The notes under the pieces: generated by a model | Databases searched by the model: none | The model's input: the letters and a program-made list of their open reading frames with translations, nothing else | What the model was told of the DNA's origin: nothing | Made by a program: the position numbers and the translations under genes | Source: Cellulosimicrobium funkei | Lineage (GTDB): Bacteria; Actinomycetota; Actinomycetes; Actinomycetales; Cellulomonadaceae | Reading direction: 5' to 3' | Length of the DNA stretch: 64,000 bases | Assembly: GCF_004519295.1 (NCBI RefSeq) | Contig: NZ_SOZH01000006.1 | Span: 290,625 to 354,624 of the forward strand | Shown: positions 16,819 to 27,555 of the stretch, piece by piece | Layout: each line of letters opens with the position of its first letter | Position numbering within the stretch: position 1 is the stretch's first letter

Positions 16819-17562
16819 GTGGCCACTGCACCGCCCGCCGACCAGCTCCGCCTGCTCGACGTCCAGGAGCTCGACACGCGTGCCCAGCAGCTCGCGCACC
16901 AGCGCAAGAACCTGCCGGAGCACGCGCGCATCGCCGAGCTCGACGCCCAGCTCGAGGACCTGCGCGGCAAGCTCGTGGAGTCGCGGACCGCGGTGAGCGA
17001 CCTCCGGCGCGAGCTGACCAAGGCCGAGGGCGACGTCGAGCAGGTGCGCACGCGCGCCGCCCGCGACCAGTCGCGCCTGGACTCCGGGCAGGTCGGGGCG
17101 AAGGACGCGCAGGCGCTCGTCGCGGAGCTCGAGTCGCTCGCGCGCAGGCAGGGCGTCCTCGAGGAGGTCGAGCTCGACGTCATGGAGCGGCTCGAGGCGC
17201 ACGAGGAGGCCCTCGCGAAGCTCGAGTCGGCGCACGCCGAGCTCGAGTCCGCCAAGGCCGAGGTCGTGGCCGCGCGCGACGCCCGGTACGCCGAGCTCGA
17301 CGCCGAGGCCGCGCAGGTCGCGGGGCGGCGCACGGACGCCGTCGCCGGTCTCGACGCGGGCCTGCTCGCGCTCTACGAGCGCGTGCGCGACCAGAACGGC
17401 GGCCGCGGCGTCGTCGCGCTGCGCGGCCAGCACGTCGACGGGCTCAACGTCTCGCTGAGCCCGGCCGAGCTCGCGGCGATCACGTCGGCCGCGCCCGACC
17501 AGGTGGTGCGGCTCGAGGACTACGGCCACATCGTGGTGCGGCCGGAGGGCGCCGGCGCGTGA
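16819..17562 (+). CDS. Coiled-coil protein of the C4 zinc-ribbon family, zinc ligands lost
   Basis: A 247-residue protein with a GTG start after the ribosome-binding site GAAAGGA. Residues ~10-175 form a long antiparallel coiled coil rich in Glu, Leu, Ala and Arg. In relatives (Rv2229c and the wider C4-type zinc-ribbon family) the C-terminus carries two CxxC pairs. Here the equivalent positions read GQHVDGLNVSLSPAEL and VVRLEDYGHIVVR: the protein has no cysteine at all, although the fold-defining SPAEL and final beta-hairpin are kept. It overlaps the RNase H gene by 4 bp. The role is unknown; the conserved neighbourhood suggests a nucleic-acid function. Confidence 0.85.
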   Translation: MATAPPADQLRLLDVQELDTRAQQLAHQRKNLPEHARIAELDAQLEDLRGKLVESRTAVSDLRRELTKAEGDVEQVRTRAARDQSRLDSGQVGAKDAQALVAELESLARRQGVLEEVELDVMERLEAHEEALAKLESAHAELESAKAEVVAARDARYAELDAEAAQVAGRRTDAVAGLDAGLLALYERVRDQNGGRGVVALRGQHVDGLNVSLSPAELAAITSAAPDQVVRLEDYGHIVVRPEGAGA

Positions 17563-18809
17563 GCGGCACCAGCGGTCGGCAGCTCGTCGTCGAGGCCGAC
17601 GGCGGCTCGCGCGGCAACCCGGGGCCCGCGGGCTTCGGGGCGCTCGTGCGCGACGCCGCGACCGGCCAGGTGCTCGCCGAGCGGGCCGCGTACCTCGGGA
17701 CGACGACGAACAACGTCGCCGAGTACTCGGGCCTCGTCGCCGGGCTGCGTGCCGCCGCGGAGATCGACCCGGACGCGCGCGTGACGGTCCGGATGGACTC
17801 GCGGCTCGTCGTCGAGCAGATGTCGGGGCGCTGGCAGATCAAGCACGACGACATGCGCCGCCTGGCGGCCGAGGCCGCGGCGGTGCTCCCCGCCGCGCAG
17901 GTCACCTACGAGTGGGTGCCGCGCGCGCAGAACGCGGCGGCCGACGCCCTGGCCAACGAGGCGATGGACACCCGCGGGACCGTCGTGCGCGACCACGACC
18001 CCGCGGACCCGTCCTCGGGTGCAGCAGCCGACCCCGCGGCCGAGACCGCGCCCGTCCCCGTGGACGGGGCGACCCTCCCCGCCGTCCCCGAGGGCGCGGC
18101 GCTCGACACGCCCGCTCGGCCGTCGGGCGCCACCGTCCGGTTCGACGACGCGCCCGCGCTCACGGTCGTGCTCGTGCGCCACGGCCAGACGCCGCTCACC
18201 GTCGCGGGCGCGTTCAGCGGCTCGTCGGTCCCGGGGCCGTCGCTCACCGCGCGCGGCCGGACCCAGGCCGCGCAGGCAGCGGACCTGGTGTTCCGGATCG
18301 GTCGTCAGGCGTGGCCCGACCTGCCGCGCCCGTCGGCCGTCGTCTCCTCGCCCATGGTCCGGGCCCAGGAGACCGCGCGCGCCGTCGGCCGCCGCCTCGG
18401 GGTGCCCGTGACGACGGACGACCGGTTCGCCGAGGTGGACTTCGGCGCGTGGGAGGGGCTCACGGCCGCGGAGGTGGACGCGGGGTGGCCCGGCCTCCTG
18501 CCCGCCTGGTACACGACCGGGACGACGCCGGCCCCGGGCGGCGAGTCCGCCGCCGACGTCGGCGTGCGCGTCCGGCAGGGGCTGTGCGACCTCGTCGACA
18601 CCGTGCTGCCGGGTGCCGGGCCCGCGGGCCGCACCGTCGTCGTCGTGGGCCACGCCGTCCAGGTGCGGGCCGCGATCGGGACGGCCGTGGGCGCGCCGCC
18701 CGAGCAGTGGTCGCGCATCCGTGTCCCTCCGGCGTCGGTGAGCATCCTGCGGCTGTGGGCCGACGGCACGAGCGAGCTCACGGCCCAGGGCGTCCCGAGC
18801 GACCTCTGA
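17559..18809 (+). CDS. Bifunctional RNase HI / histidine phosphatase
   Basis: A 416-residue two-domain enzyme. The N-terminal RNase HI domain (1-140) has VEADGGSRGNPGPAGFGALV with the first catalytic Asp, NNVAEYSGLVAGL with Glu, RMDSRLVVEQMSG with Asp and NAAADALANEAMD with the last Asp. A ~55-residue Pro/Ala linker leads to a histidine phosphatase domain (~200-416) with the RHG signature VLVRHGQTPLT and a later GHAVQVRAA. It matches Rv2228c, whose phosphatase half has alpha-ribazole/acid phosphatase activity. The GTG start overlaps the upstream stop (GTGA). Confidence 0.92.
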   Translation: MSGTSGRQLVVEADGGSRGNPGPAGFGALVRDAATGQVLAERAAYLGTTTNNVAEYSGLVAGLRAAAEIDPDARVTVRMDSRLVVEQMSGRWQIKHDDMRRLAAEAAAVLPAAQVTYEWVPRAQNAAADALANEAMDTRGTVVRDHDPADPSSGAAADPAAETAPVPVDGATLPAVPEGAALDTPARPSGATVRFDDAPALTVVLVRHGQTPLTVAGAFSGSSVPGPSLTARGRTQAAQAADLVFRIGRQAWPDLPRPSAVVSSPMVRAQETARAVGRRLGVPVTTDDRFAEVDFGAWEGLTAAEVDAGWPGLLPAWYTTGTTPAPGGESAADVGVRVRQGLCDLVDTVLPGAGPAGRTVVVVGHAVQVRAAIGTAVGAPPEQWSRIRVPPASVSILRLWADGTSELTAQGVPSDL

Positions 18810-18836
18810 CCCGGCCGAGGTAGAGGCCTGGTAGCG

Positions 18837-18874
18837 CGAGGTAGAGGCATGGTCGTGACCACGGCTCTACCTCG
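18837..18874. terminator. Bidirectional hairpin between convergent genes
   Basis: CGAGGTAGAG at the left end pairs with CTCTACCTCG at the right, and the interior TGGTC/GACCA continues the stem, giving a nearly complete 38-base palindrome. It sits between the convergent RNase H and TfoX genes and includes the TfoX stop codon. A further direct copy of CGAGGTAGAGGC lies at 18816-18827. There is no T-run, as is usual at high GC. Confidence 0.65.
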
Positions 18875-19202
18875 GCGGCCTCGGACGCGCGGTGCGGGCG
18901 GACTGGAGACCGGTCTCCACCCAGGCGTCGAGCTCGCGCGTGTCCGCCAGGCGCGGACCGTCGACGACGACCCACCCCGCCATCGTGCGGGTGCCCATCG
19001 TCATCGGCCGGGCGCCGCGCTCCAGGGCGGCGGTGCGTCCGCCCGTGCCGACCCGCACCATGAGGGCGTCCCCGGAGATCGCGACCGCCATGCGCCCGTC
19101 GACGAGGAACGCGAGGCCGCCGAACATCGTCCGCTCCTCGAACGGGGCGCGGGGCGCCAGCACCGCGCGGACGCGGTCGGCGAGGTCCTGGCTGACGGCC
19201 AT
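18867..19202 (-). CDS. TfoX N-terminal domain protein
   Basis: A 111-residue single-domain protein. The TfoX/Sxy N-domain is recognisable from TMFGGLAFLVDGRMAVAIS (~25-43) and LMVRVG, followed by a terminal W-V-V-V segment. In gamma-proteobacteria Sxy/TfoX activates competence genes with CRP, but short actinobacterial homologues have no known role. The ATG start is chosen because the frame upstream lacks protein-like composition. It reads convergently with the RNase H gene and its stop lies inside the shared hairpin. Confidence 0.82.
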   Translation of the reverse strand: MAVSQDLADRVRAVLAPRAPFEERTMFGGLAFLVDGRMAVAISGDALMVRVGTGGRTAALERGARPMTMGTRTMAGWVVVDGPRLADTRELDAWVETGLQSARTARPRPPR

Positions 19203-19306
19203 GGGTCCACTGTGGACCCCTGCCCGTCCCGGCGCAGTGGCACGCGGCGCCGGCCCGGGCCGACCACCGCGCCGGACCGCTCGCCCGGACCGCTCGGGCG
19301 GACCGC

Positions 19307-20149
19307 TCAGGAGATGACGAGCTCGAGCGTGCGCGGCCCGCTGCGCGTCGTGGCGTCGTGCAGGGTCGCCTCGATCAGCCGGTAGGTGAGGCCCGAGCCG
19401 ACCTCGGTCCCGATCACCGTGCCGACGAGCTCGCGCGCGGCGTCCAGCAGCCCGGTCGCGGACGACGGCGACGCCGCCTCCCGGCGCACGAGGTGCCCGG
19501 CGAGCACGCCGCGCGTGTGCTTGGCGTTGTGCGAGACGACGGTCCGCTTCCCGGCGTGCTCGCGCACGACCCGCACCGCGACCCACTCGGCCGCCCGCGG
19601 GCCCGATGTCCGCGGCTTCCACGCGCCCACGTACGTCGCGGACCGGCAGTCCACGACGACGTCGCCCGCGGCCCGCTCGTCGAGCACGGGGGCGAGGTGG
19701 GGCCGCCACGCCGTGGCGAGCTTCCCGACGCCCGGCAGGTCCACCGCCATGGAGAGCCGGTACGCCGGGACCCGGTCGGCAGGGGAGAGCGCGCCCCACA
19801 ACCCCGACACGACGCGCACGTCCTCGCGGGCCCGACGCGCGGGCTCCCCGCCCGCGGCGAGCGCCCCCGCGAGGTCCGCGGCGCCGTACAGCACGCCCGT
19901 GTACACGTCGGCCGCCGGTCCGGCCGGGGCCGAGCGCAGCACGGTGTTGCGCCGCACCTCCTCGGCGAGCCCCGGCGTCGTGCCCAGGACCTCGTGGGCG
20001 TCCGGCCGGGCGCTCGCGGCGGCGAGCGCGTCGAGGACCGTCACGCGGTGCGCGGTGAGCGCGGGGGAGGTCAGGGTGTCGAGGTCGACGGGCGGGGCGC
20101 CGTCGGGCGCGGGGGTCTTGCCCTCGGACGGGGGGAGCAGCACGAGCAC
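19307..20149 (-). CDS. yaaA: YaaA-family protein (DUF328, peroxide stress)
   Basis: A 280-residue protein with the N-terminal signature LVLLPPSEGKT, an internal LYGAADL/LWGALSPADRVPAYRL block and the C-terminal VVSHNAKHTRGVLAGHLV. All are diagnostic of YaaA. In E. coli YaaA lowers free iron during hydrogen peroxide stress and it has been shown to bind DNA. The length is in the family range. It is monocistronic, downstream of which lies the TfoX gene in the same direction with a ~100-bp gap. Confidence 0.9.
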   Translation of the reverse strand: MLVLLPPSEGKTPAPDGAPPVDLDTLTSPALTAHRVTVLDALAAASARPDAHEVLGTTPGLAEEVRRNTVLRSAPAGPAADVYTGVLYGAADLAGALAAGGEPARRAREDVRVVSGLWGALSPADRVPAYRLSMAVDLPGVGKLATAWRPHLAPVLDERAAGDVVVDCRSATYVGAWKPRTSGPRAAEWVAVRVVREHAGKRTVVSHNAKHTRGVLAGHLVRREAASPSSATGLLDAARELVGTVIGTEVGSGLTYRLIEATLHDATTRSGPRTLELVIS

Positions 20150-20235
20150 CGGGTCACTCTACGAGCGCGCGCGACGTCGCCGCCGCGGGTGACCGGGGCC
20201 GACGGCGTGGGGTGCGTCACGGCTACGCTCGCCCG

Positions 20236-20616
20236 ATGGCCCAGGTGAAGATCTACGGACGGCGCAGCGTGTGGGGCGCGCGGCGGACGGAGGTGTCCGA
20301 CGCGCTGCACGACGCGCTCGTGCGCGCGTGGCAGCTCCCGCCGGACAAGCGGTTCCACCGCTTCCTGCTCCTGGACGACGACGACCTGGTCGCCCCGCGC
20401 TCGGACGCGTACCTGGTCGTCGAGGTCGTCTGCTTCACGGGCCGCACGCGCGAGGCCAAGCGCGCGCTGGTCGCGGCGCTGTACGACGTCGTGCCAGCCC
20501 TCGGCCTGACGGTGGACGACGTGGAGCTCGTGATCCTCGAGAGCCCGCGCGAGAACTGGGGCATCCGCGGGGTCAGCGGCGACGAGCTCGCGCTGTCGTA
20601 CCGCGTCGACGTCTGA
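20236..20616 (+). CDS. Tautomerase-like protein
   Basis: A 126-residue protein from the ATG at 20236; an in-frame upstream GTG would add eight unlikely residues. The pattern VSDALHDALVRAWQLPPDKRF, then LVVEVVCFTGRTREAKRAL and ESPRENWGIRG resembles the Tautomerase_2 family (4-oxalocrotonate tautomerase fold). Those enzymes use an N-terminal proline as general base. Here the residue after Met is Ala (MAQVKIYG), so classical tautomerase chemistry is doubtful. It is a single gene divergent from yaaA. Confidence 0.7.
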   Translation: MAQVKIYGRRSVWGARRTEVSDALHDALVRAWQLPPDKRFHRFLLLDDDDLVAPRSDAYLVVEVVCFTGRTREAKRALVAALYDVVPALGLTVDDVELVILESPRENWGIRGVSGDELALSYRVDV

Positions 20617-20673
20617 CTCGCGCGTCCCCTGCCTCGGGCGGCGGGGGGCGGTCCGAGCCCCGTGCGGGGCCGC

Positions 20674-22503
<1,830 letters not shown>

Positions 22504-22571
22504 CCGGGCACCCTACCGAGGAGTTCCGACACGACGGTCCCGGCGCGTCCGCGCCACCACCGAGGCGCCCG

Positions 22572-24650
22572 TCACGGGCGGCGGAGCTCGGCGGGCAGGT
22601 CGTCCCGGTGGCGGACGGCGAGGGACGTCACCGCGCGGGTCAGGCAGACGTACAGCCGTCGCAGCCCCGTGACCCGGTCCGGCTCGCCCCGGACGACGCC
22701 CTCCGGGTCGTCCAGCACGACGTGGTCGAACTCCAAGCCCTTCGCGAGCGACGCGGGCACGAGGTCGAGGCGCGCGTCGAACTCGACCGCGCCGTCGTCG
22801 TCCGACGCCTCGCCGACGACCGCGAAGGCGAGGCCCGCCGCGGCGAGCGCGGCGCGCGCGGCGTCCGTGCCGGCGTCGGGCACGATCAGCCCGACCGACC
22901 CCTCCCGGGCGAGCGCCGTGCGGACCAGGTCCACGACCGGCCTCGTGGTGAGGACGAGCTCGCCCCGCGCCCGGCGTACGGCGACCGGCGGGTCGAGGTC
23001 CGGCGCGATCGAGGGCAGCAGGCGGGCCGCGTACTCGATGACGTCGCCGGGGACGCGGAAGCCCGCGGTGAGCTGCTCCACGTGGCCGTCGGGCTTGCCG
23101 AGGTGCGTCAGCGCGTCGGTCCACGAGGAGACCCCCCACGGCGTCGTCGCCTGGGCCAGGTCGCCCAGCACCGTCAGCGAGCCGGTGCGCGCCCGGCGCC
23201 CGAGAGCGCGCAGCATCATCGGCGAGAGGTCCTGCGCCTCGTCCACCACGACGTGCGCGACCGACGCCCCGCGGGCCAGCAGGTCCGCGATCTCGTCGAG
23301 CAGGACGAGGTCGGCCAGCGTCCAGCGAGCCGTGCCCGGCGTGCGGGACGGTCGGGCCGGGCGCAGCAGCTCCTGCTCGGCCGGGGTGAGAACGCCGTCG
23401 GCGCTCGCGGCGAGGAACGCGGGGTCGACGAGGAGCCGGTGCAGCAGCGCCGTCGGCGTGACCTTCGGCCACACCGCGGCGGTGTAGTCCCGAACCGGCC
23501 GCGTGCGTGCGAGCGCGTCCCAGGCCCGCTCGTCGAGCGCCTCCCCGGACTCCTCGATCTGCACGAGGATCCGGTGCGCGAGCGCGTGCCGCAGGTGGTC
23601 GCGACCGGCGTCGAAGCGCGGCTCCCGGCCGACCACCTGCGCCACGCACTCGCGGGCCTCGTGCGGGGCGACGCGCCAGCGGCGCGCACCGCGGGGCAGC
23701 ACGAGCGCCTCGGACGGGTCGACGAGGTGCGACCACACCGCGCGGCGGAGCACCTCGGCCAGCCGCGCGTCGCCCTTGAGCCGCGCGACGTCCGCGGGCT
23801 CCGTGCCGCGCAGGCGGCCGTGCGCCGTGACGATCTGCTCGACGGTGGTCTGGGCCGCGTCGACCTCGCCGAGGGCAGGCAGCACGTCGCGGATGTACCG
23901 CAGGAAGCTCGCGTTGGGCCCGACGACGGTCATCCCGGCGCGGCTCACCCGCTCCCGGTGGGAGTACAGCAGGTACGCGGCGCGGTGCAGCCCGACGGCG
24001 GTCTTGCCGGTGCCCGGCGCGCCCTGCACGACGACGGTCCGGTCGATCCCGCTGCGCACGATGACGTCCTGCTCGGGCTGGATGGTGGCGACGATGTCGC
24101 GCATCGGCCCGGTACGGGGCCGCTCGATCTCGGCCTCGAGGATGGCGGAGGACTCCACGCCCGGACCCGGGGCGGTGAGCGTCTCGTCCTCGAAGCCGGT
24201 GAGGGCGCCGCGCTGGAAGCCGTAGCGGCGGCGGACGGCGACTCCCATCGGCTCGGTGCGGGTAGCGCGGTAGAAGGGCGTGCTCACCGGGGCGCGCCAG
24301 TCGACGACGAGCGGGTCGCCCTCGGGGTCCGAGACGTGGCGGCGGCCGATGTGGAAGACCTCGGCGGGCTCGTGGCCGGTGCCGTCGAGGTCGATGCGTC
24401 CGAAGAAGAGCGGGACCTCGGGGTCGTCGGCGAGCTGGGCGAGCCGACGGGCGAGCGCCGCCTCGAGGTACTCGGCGCTGACCCGGTCTCCCGCGAGCGC
24501 GTCGAGCGACCCCGCCCGCTCGCGCATGCGCGCGAGCTGCCTGCGGGCGTCGGCGAGGAACTCCTGCTCCCGGGCGAGCTCGGCCGACGTGTCGGTGGCG
24601 GGTGCCGCGCTCGGGGCGTCGGGGGCGGACGGTTCGGCGGTGGCGGGCAC
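22572..24650 (-). CDS. HelD/HelR-type superfamily I helicase (RNA polymerase recycling)
   Basis: A 692-residue UvrD-like ATPase. I chose the GTG at 24650 because GGAGG lies 6 bases before it. The N-terminal coiled coil (~20-60: REQEFLADARRQLARMRERA) is followed by PLVVDWRAPVSTPFYRA, a hallmark of HelD-like proteins. The Walker A motif is VQGAPGTGKTAVGLHRAAYL (~residue 215), Walker B is HVVVDEAQDLSPMML, and helicase motif VI reads TGLRRLYVCLTRAV. HelD/HelR proteins strip stalled RNA polymerase from DNA and some confer rifampicin tolerance. It is divergent from rnpB. Confidence 0.85.
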   Translation of the reverse strand: MPATAEPSAPDAPSAAPATDTSAELAREQEFLADARRQLARMRERAGSLDALAGDRVSAEYLEAALARRLAQLADDPEVPLFFGRIDLDGTGHEPAEVFHIGRRHVSDPEGDPLVVDWRAPVSTPFYRATRTEPMGVAVRRRYGFQRGALTGFEDETLTAPGPGVESSAILEAEIERPRTGPMRDIVATIQPEQDVIVRSGIDRTVVVQGAPGTGKTAVGLHRAAYLLYSHRERVSRAGMTVVGPNASFLRYIRDVLPALGEVDAAQTTVEQIVTAHGRLRGTEPADVARLKGDARLAEVLRRAVWSHLVDPSEALVLPRGARRWRVAPHEARECVAQVVGREPRFDAGRDHLRHALAHRILVQIEESGEALDERAWDALARTRPVRDYTAAVWPKVTPTALLHRLLVDPAFLAASADGVLTPAEQELLRPARPSRTPGTARWTLADLVLLDEIADLLARGASVAHVVVDEAQDLSPMMLRALGRRARTGSLTVLGDLAQATTPWGVSSWTDALTHLGKPDGHVEQLTAGFRVPGDVIEYAARLLPSIAPDLDPPVAVRRARGELVLTTRPVVDLVRTALAREGSVGLIVPDAGTDAARAALAAAGLAFAVVGEASDDDGAVEFDARLDLVPASLAKGLEFDHVVLDDPEGVVRGEPDRVTGLRRLYVCLTRAVTSLAVRHRDDLPAELRRP

Positions 24651-24750
24651 GACAGACCTCCGGGAGCAGGCTTCGAGGGGGGCGGGCCATCTTACGGGCC
24701 ATGACCCGCCGGCGGGCCGGTCGCTGGTCCGCCGAGCCGCCCGGGAGCGG

Positions 24751-24756
24751 TAGCCT
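24751..24756 (+). promoter_or_regulatory. Possible -10 element of rnpB
   Basis: TAGCCT lies 7 bases before the predicted 5' end of the RNase P RNA, in the only slightly AT-richer patch between the divergent helicase gene and rnpB. The position is right for a sigma-A -10 box; a clear -35 is not visible. Confidence 0.4.
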
Positions 24757-24763
24757 TGCTGGC

Positions 24764-25183
24764 GCGGACGAGTCGGTCGGACGGTCGCGTCGGGAGGCCT
24801 CGTGCCTCCCGCCGAGGAACGTCCGGGCTCCGAAGGGCAAGGTGGTGGGTAACGCCCACCCGGGGTGACCCGCGGGACAGTGCCACAGAGAACAGACCGC
24901 CGCGTCGGGAAGGGCTCCGGCCCCGACCGGTGCGGTAAGGGTGAAACGGTGGTGTAAGAGACCACCAGCGGACCGGGTGACCGGTCCGGCTCGGTAAACC
25001 CCACCTGGAGCAAGGTCAGACAGACTGTGTCTGAGGGCTGCCCGCCCGATTCTCCACGGAGAAGCACAGTCGGGTAGACCGCTCGAGCCCTGCGGCGACG
25101 CAGGGCCTAGATGGATGACCGTCGCCCGCGCGAGGGTGACCTCGCGCGGGAACAGAACCCGGCGTACAGACCGACTCGTCCGC
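24764..25183 (+). ncRNA. rnpB: RNase P RNA, bacterial type A
   Basis: About 420 nt. Conserved RNase P core blocks are present: GAGGAACGTCCGGGCTCC near 24810, ACAGTGCCACAGAGAACAGA near 24879, GGTGAAACGGT-type sequence near 24938, and AGATGGATGACC near 25108. The P1 helix is perfect: the first 13 bases (24764-24776) are exactly complementary to the last 13 (25171-25183). The RNA is the catalytic subunit for tRNA 5' maturation. Its 3' end doubles as the left attachment core of an integrated element; the gene stays complete because the repeat restores P1. Confidence 0.96.
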
Positions 25184-25184
25184 A
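25156..25184. repeat. attL core: 29-bp direct repeat in rnpB 3' end
   Basis: The 29 bases from AACCCGGCGTACAG to CGTCCGCA are identical to 32186-32214, with unrelated sequence on both sides of each copy. The copy here holds the whole 3' strand of the rnpB P1 helix. Identical repeats bracketing integrase and excisionase genes are the signature of site-specific integration. Confidence 0.9.
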
Positions 25185-25648
25185 CATGAGCCGCTGACCT
25201 GGAAATACACTTCTGGCCGTCGTGCCCGGCCCGCGACCAGTCCGCAGAAATCCGAAGAGCGCACGCGGCGAGCGCTGACAGGTGCTGGTCAAGACGCCGA
25301 AGATCCTTCACGTCTAGGACCATCTCCCTTTCGGGCTCCCTCGGAGCGACCTGCATGAAGTCTCCGGTCCCGTACTGGATCATGACCACGACGTGTGCGG
25401 CGTGATGACGCTCGAGCCGTGCCGTGCGCACATCGGCGTGAAGACGTCGAAGTTCGTTTCCTCGTTCCTTCGGATGGTCCTCCGACACCTGCTCGAGGGT
25501 GCGGAGCGCTTCTCCCTGGCTGGAGCACAGGGCGAGAGGATCGTAATGCGCCATCGACACGGCGCAGACAAGCATCGCGACCTGAAACTAAAGGTTCGGG
25601 TAGCTCACGCTCACGCGCCCGAGTGCTTTGTAGTACCCGGAAGAGCGC
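25185..25648. other. Gap with a weak minus-strand reading frame
   Basis: No convincing complete gene lies here. A minus-strand frame from an ATG at 25554 has protein-like composition over ~120 residues (for example GEALRTLEQVSEDHPKERG and EREMVLDVKDLRRLDQHL) but has no stop before it runs into antisense rnpB. A small element gene that lost its 3' end during integration would explain this. Nothing similar is recognised. Confidence 0.3.
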
Positions 25649-26047
25649 TCAAGCTCCACGACTACTGACCTTTCCGCCCATCGTCCCGAGCACGCTGTCG
25701 ACTGCGTCGCGGGTGCGGTCGTCGGAGTCCGGCCACAGGTGCGAGTAGGTGTCGAGCGTCTCGACGGCGGACGCGTGCTTGAGGCGCGCCTGGACCGTCT
25801 TCACGGACTCACTGTGTCGGATGAGCAGGCTCGCGTAGTGGCGGCGCAGTTCGTGGAAGCTCGCGTTCTCAAGCCCGACGTCGCGAACCGCGGACCGCCA
25901 GACGTCGTGCAAGCTTGACCGGCGCAGCGCCGCGCCCGTCGACCAGGTGAACACGAGCCCGTCGCGTCCGGCCGGGAAGGCTGCCAGATGCGCCGCCAGT
26001 GCCTCCACGGCGACCTTGGACCAGACGGTTGCGCTCTCGGATCTCAT
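25649..26047 (-). pseudogene. Tyrosine recombinase (integrase), C-terminal fragment
   Basis: 132 residues remain of a phage integrase of about 380. The C-terminal catalytic block is clear: HELRRHYASLLIRH supplies the His-x-x-Arg pair, RLKHASAVETLDTYSHLW supplies the second His and the nucleophilic Tyr. The N-terminal arm-binding and core-binding domains and the first catalytic Arg are missing; the match begins mid-domain at about WSKVAVEALAAHLAAFP. Immediately upstream the sequence switches to a tape-measure fragment on the other strand, indicating a deletion or rearrangement junction near 26050-26070. Confidence 0.85.
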
Positions 26048-26072
26048 TTCCGCCTAGCGTGAGGTCGCTGGC

Positions 26073-26459
26073 GTGGTCCTGTCAGCGCGCGAAGCGGAGT
26101 CACAGTTTCAGGCGGCGATCGATGGCGTCTCGGAGTCGGTAGGGCAGATCAGCGCGACGCTGGATCTGAACACGGCTGAGGGCCGGGCGAACGATGCCGC
26201 CCTTCGAGGCGTTACTGACGCGGCTTGGGGTGTAGTGGTTGCGGACCAGAAGCCTGGCGCGTCGCAGGACGTGCTGCGGGACAAGATGGCGCGCGGTCGG
26301 CAGGCGTTCATCACCGCATCAACAACGGCCGGGATGCCCGAGCAGGCAGCAAGTGATCTCGCGGACCGGTACGGGTTGATCCCAGAGACGATACGGACGG
26401 ACATCTTTGCCGACACGGGTCAGGCGATGAGCGCCGGGGCGAACCTCGCCGCCGCCTAG
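26073..26459 (+). pseudogene. Tape-measure protein, C-terminal fragment
   Basis: 128 residues that resemble the C-terminal part of phage tape-measure proteins: EAESQFQAAIDGVSESVGQI, a stretch ending AAWGVVVADQK, and DRYGLIPETIRTDIF. The tape-measure gene at 60416-63010 has the corresponding order (RELERSIRDAQASLEENG, DQLGLIPTDIEPVVD). The match is in register but divergent. About 700 N-terminal residues are gone. It is followed, as in element 2, by a SEC-C gene and a small gene. Confidence 0.75.
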
Positions 26460-26639
26460 GTGTCCCTCAAGAACCGCACGATCCAGATCACCACGGCATT
26501 CCGGGAGACCGGAGGGGGTATCACGTCCCGAACTCCGCTACGCCTGGCCGCGCGCTCGGCGGCCCGGCCCAAGGCCCGAGAACCTAAAGGACGGCGGCGC
26601 CGATCAGCCTCTTTCCAGCATTGGAGCTCGCAGCAGACT

Positions 26640-27530
26640 TTCCTCGGGATCACAATCGGCACCGACCACGCGGAGATCGTCTCGGGCACGTGGACCTACA
26701 GCAAGGCACTCCGGTCGCGTGGCCGACACTCGAAGGTGTACGCCATGCCCCACCTCGATGGGGCGGTCGTCCAGGGAGACGTCGCGTTCGGGGAGCTGTG
26801 GGCTGCGAACGTCGCTCACGCTCCGAGTCGCTGCTCTCCATGGATGACATCAATGAGTGCGGCCAGGCGGCGATCAGGGACTCTCCGGAGGCGCTCGACG
26901 ACCAGCGTGAGGATCCACTCGGGGAGGCACTCGCGCTGCACCCCGTTCCCGTCTCTCGACGACTTCCAGCCAACCGAGGTATTTGGGCCGTTTGTGCATC
27001 GGTCCCAGCCGGCACGCGACCATCGGATTACGAGTTCGGGCGGTACCGGAAGGCTCTGATGAACGACCGCACCCGGTACCCGGACGAGGTGACCCGCGAG
27101 CGGGTGGAAGCGGCGCACCGTGCCAACCTCGCTGGTGTGGAGTCGCTTCCCGTCGGGATCTACCACCCAACGACGGGACGAGGGCTGGGTTGCACTCGCC
27201 GAGCACAGCCGCGCGACTCGTTCGACGTTGGCCGCACAGTCGAAGTTCAAGGTGCTTGTCGGTGGCGAACTGCACCACAAACGGCTCAAGCGTGGGAGTG
27301 TCACGACTCGGATCATCCACACGTTTAACGACTCGGGGGACGAGTTCGCGGCCATCATGGGCGGCACCCTGCACCCGGTTGGGCAGCAGGGCCCGTGCCC
27401 GTACGGGAGCGAGAAGACGTACAGGGAGTGCTGCATTGCGCGCGAGGAGAACGAACCCTCCTGGTGCGGCGTCCCGCTCATGCGCAAGGACTGCTGCGCG
27501 CTCGGGCCTGGCGCACCGATGAGCGCTTCG
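26640..27530 (+). pseudogene. Decayed Ntn-hydrolase-like/SEC-C gene (paralogue of 59511-60419)
   Basis: Similarity to the intact gene at 59511-60419 runs through three successive frames. First, GTWTYSKALRSRG plus AVVQGDVAFGELWAAN matches DTWSYSPAVRHMG and VAIQGNSAFASWW. Then RVEAAHRANLAGVESLPVG matches the middle. Finally FKVLVGGELHH, GTLHPVGQQGPCPYGS and YRECCIAREE match the SEC-C tail. There are two frameshifts (near 26820 and 27175). The Asp of the Ntn-like triad is Gly, and the GTG start is not preserved. It is a dead copy, useful for defining the family. Confidence 0.72.
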
Positions 27531-27555
27531 GACGCCGCCGCGTCAGGATGTGCTC

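Noticed and set aside
25156..25184. tRNA gene as integration target
   Set aside because: The repeat is the end of rnpB; there is no cloverleaf or CCA-type 3' end here, and no tRNA gene was found anywhere in the window.
25393..25748. Two overlapping plus-strand frames near attL
   Set aside because: Neither has a ribosome-binding site or recognisable segment and both run into the antisense of the integrase fragment.
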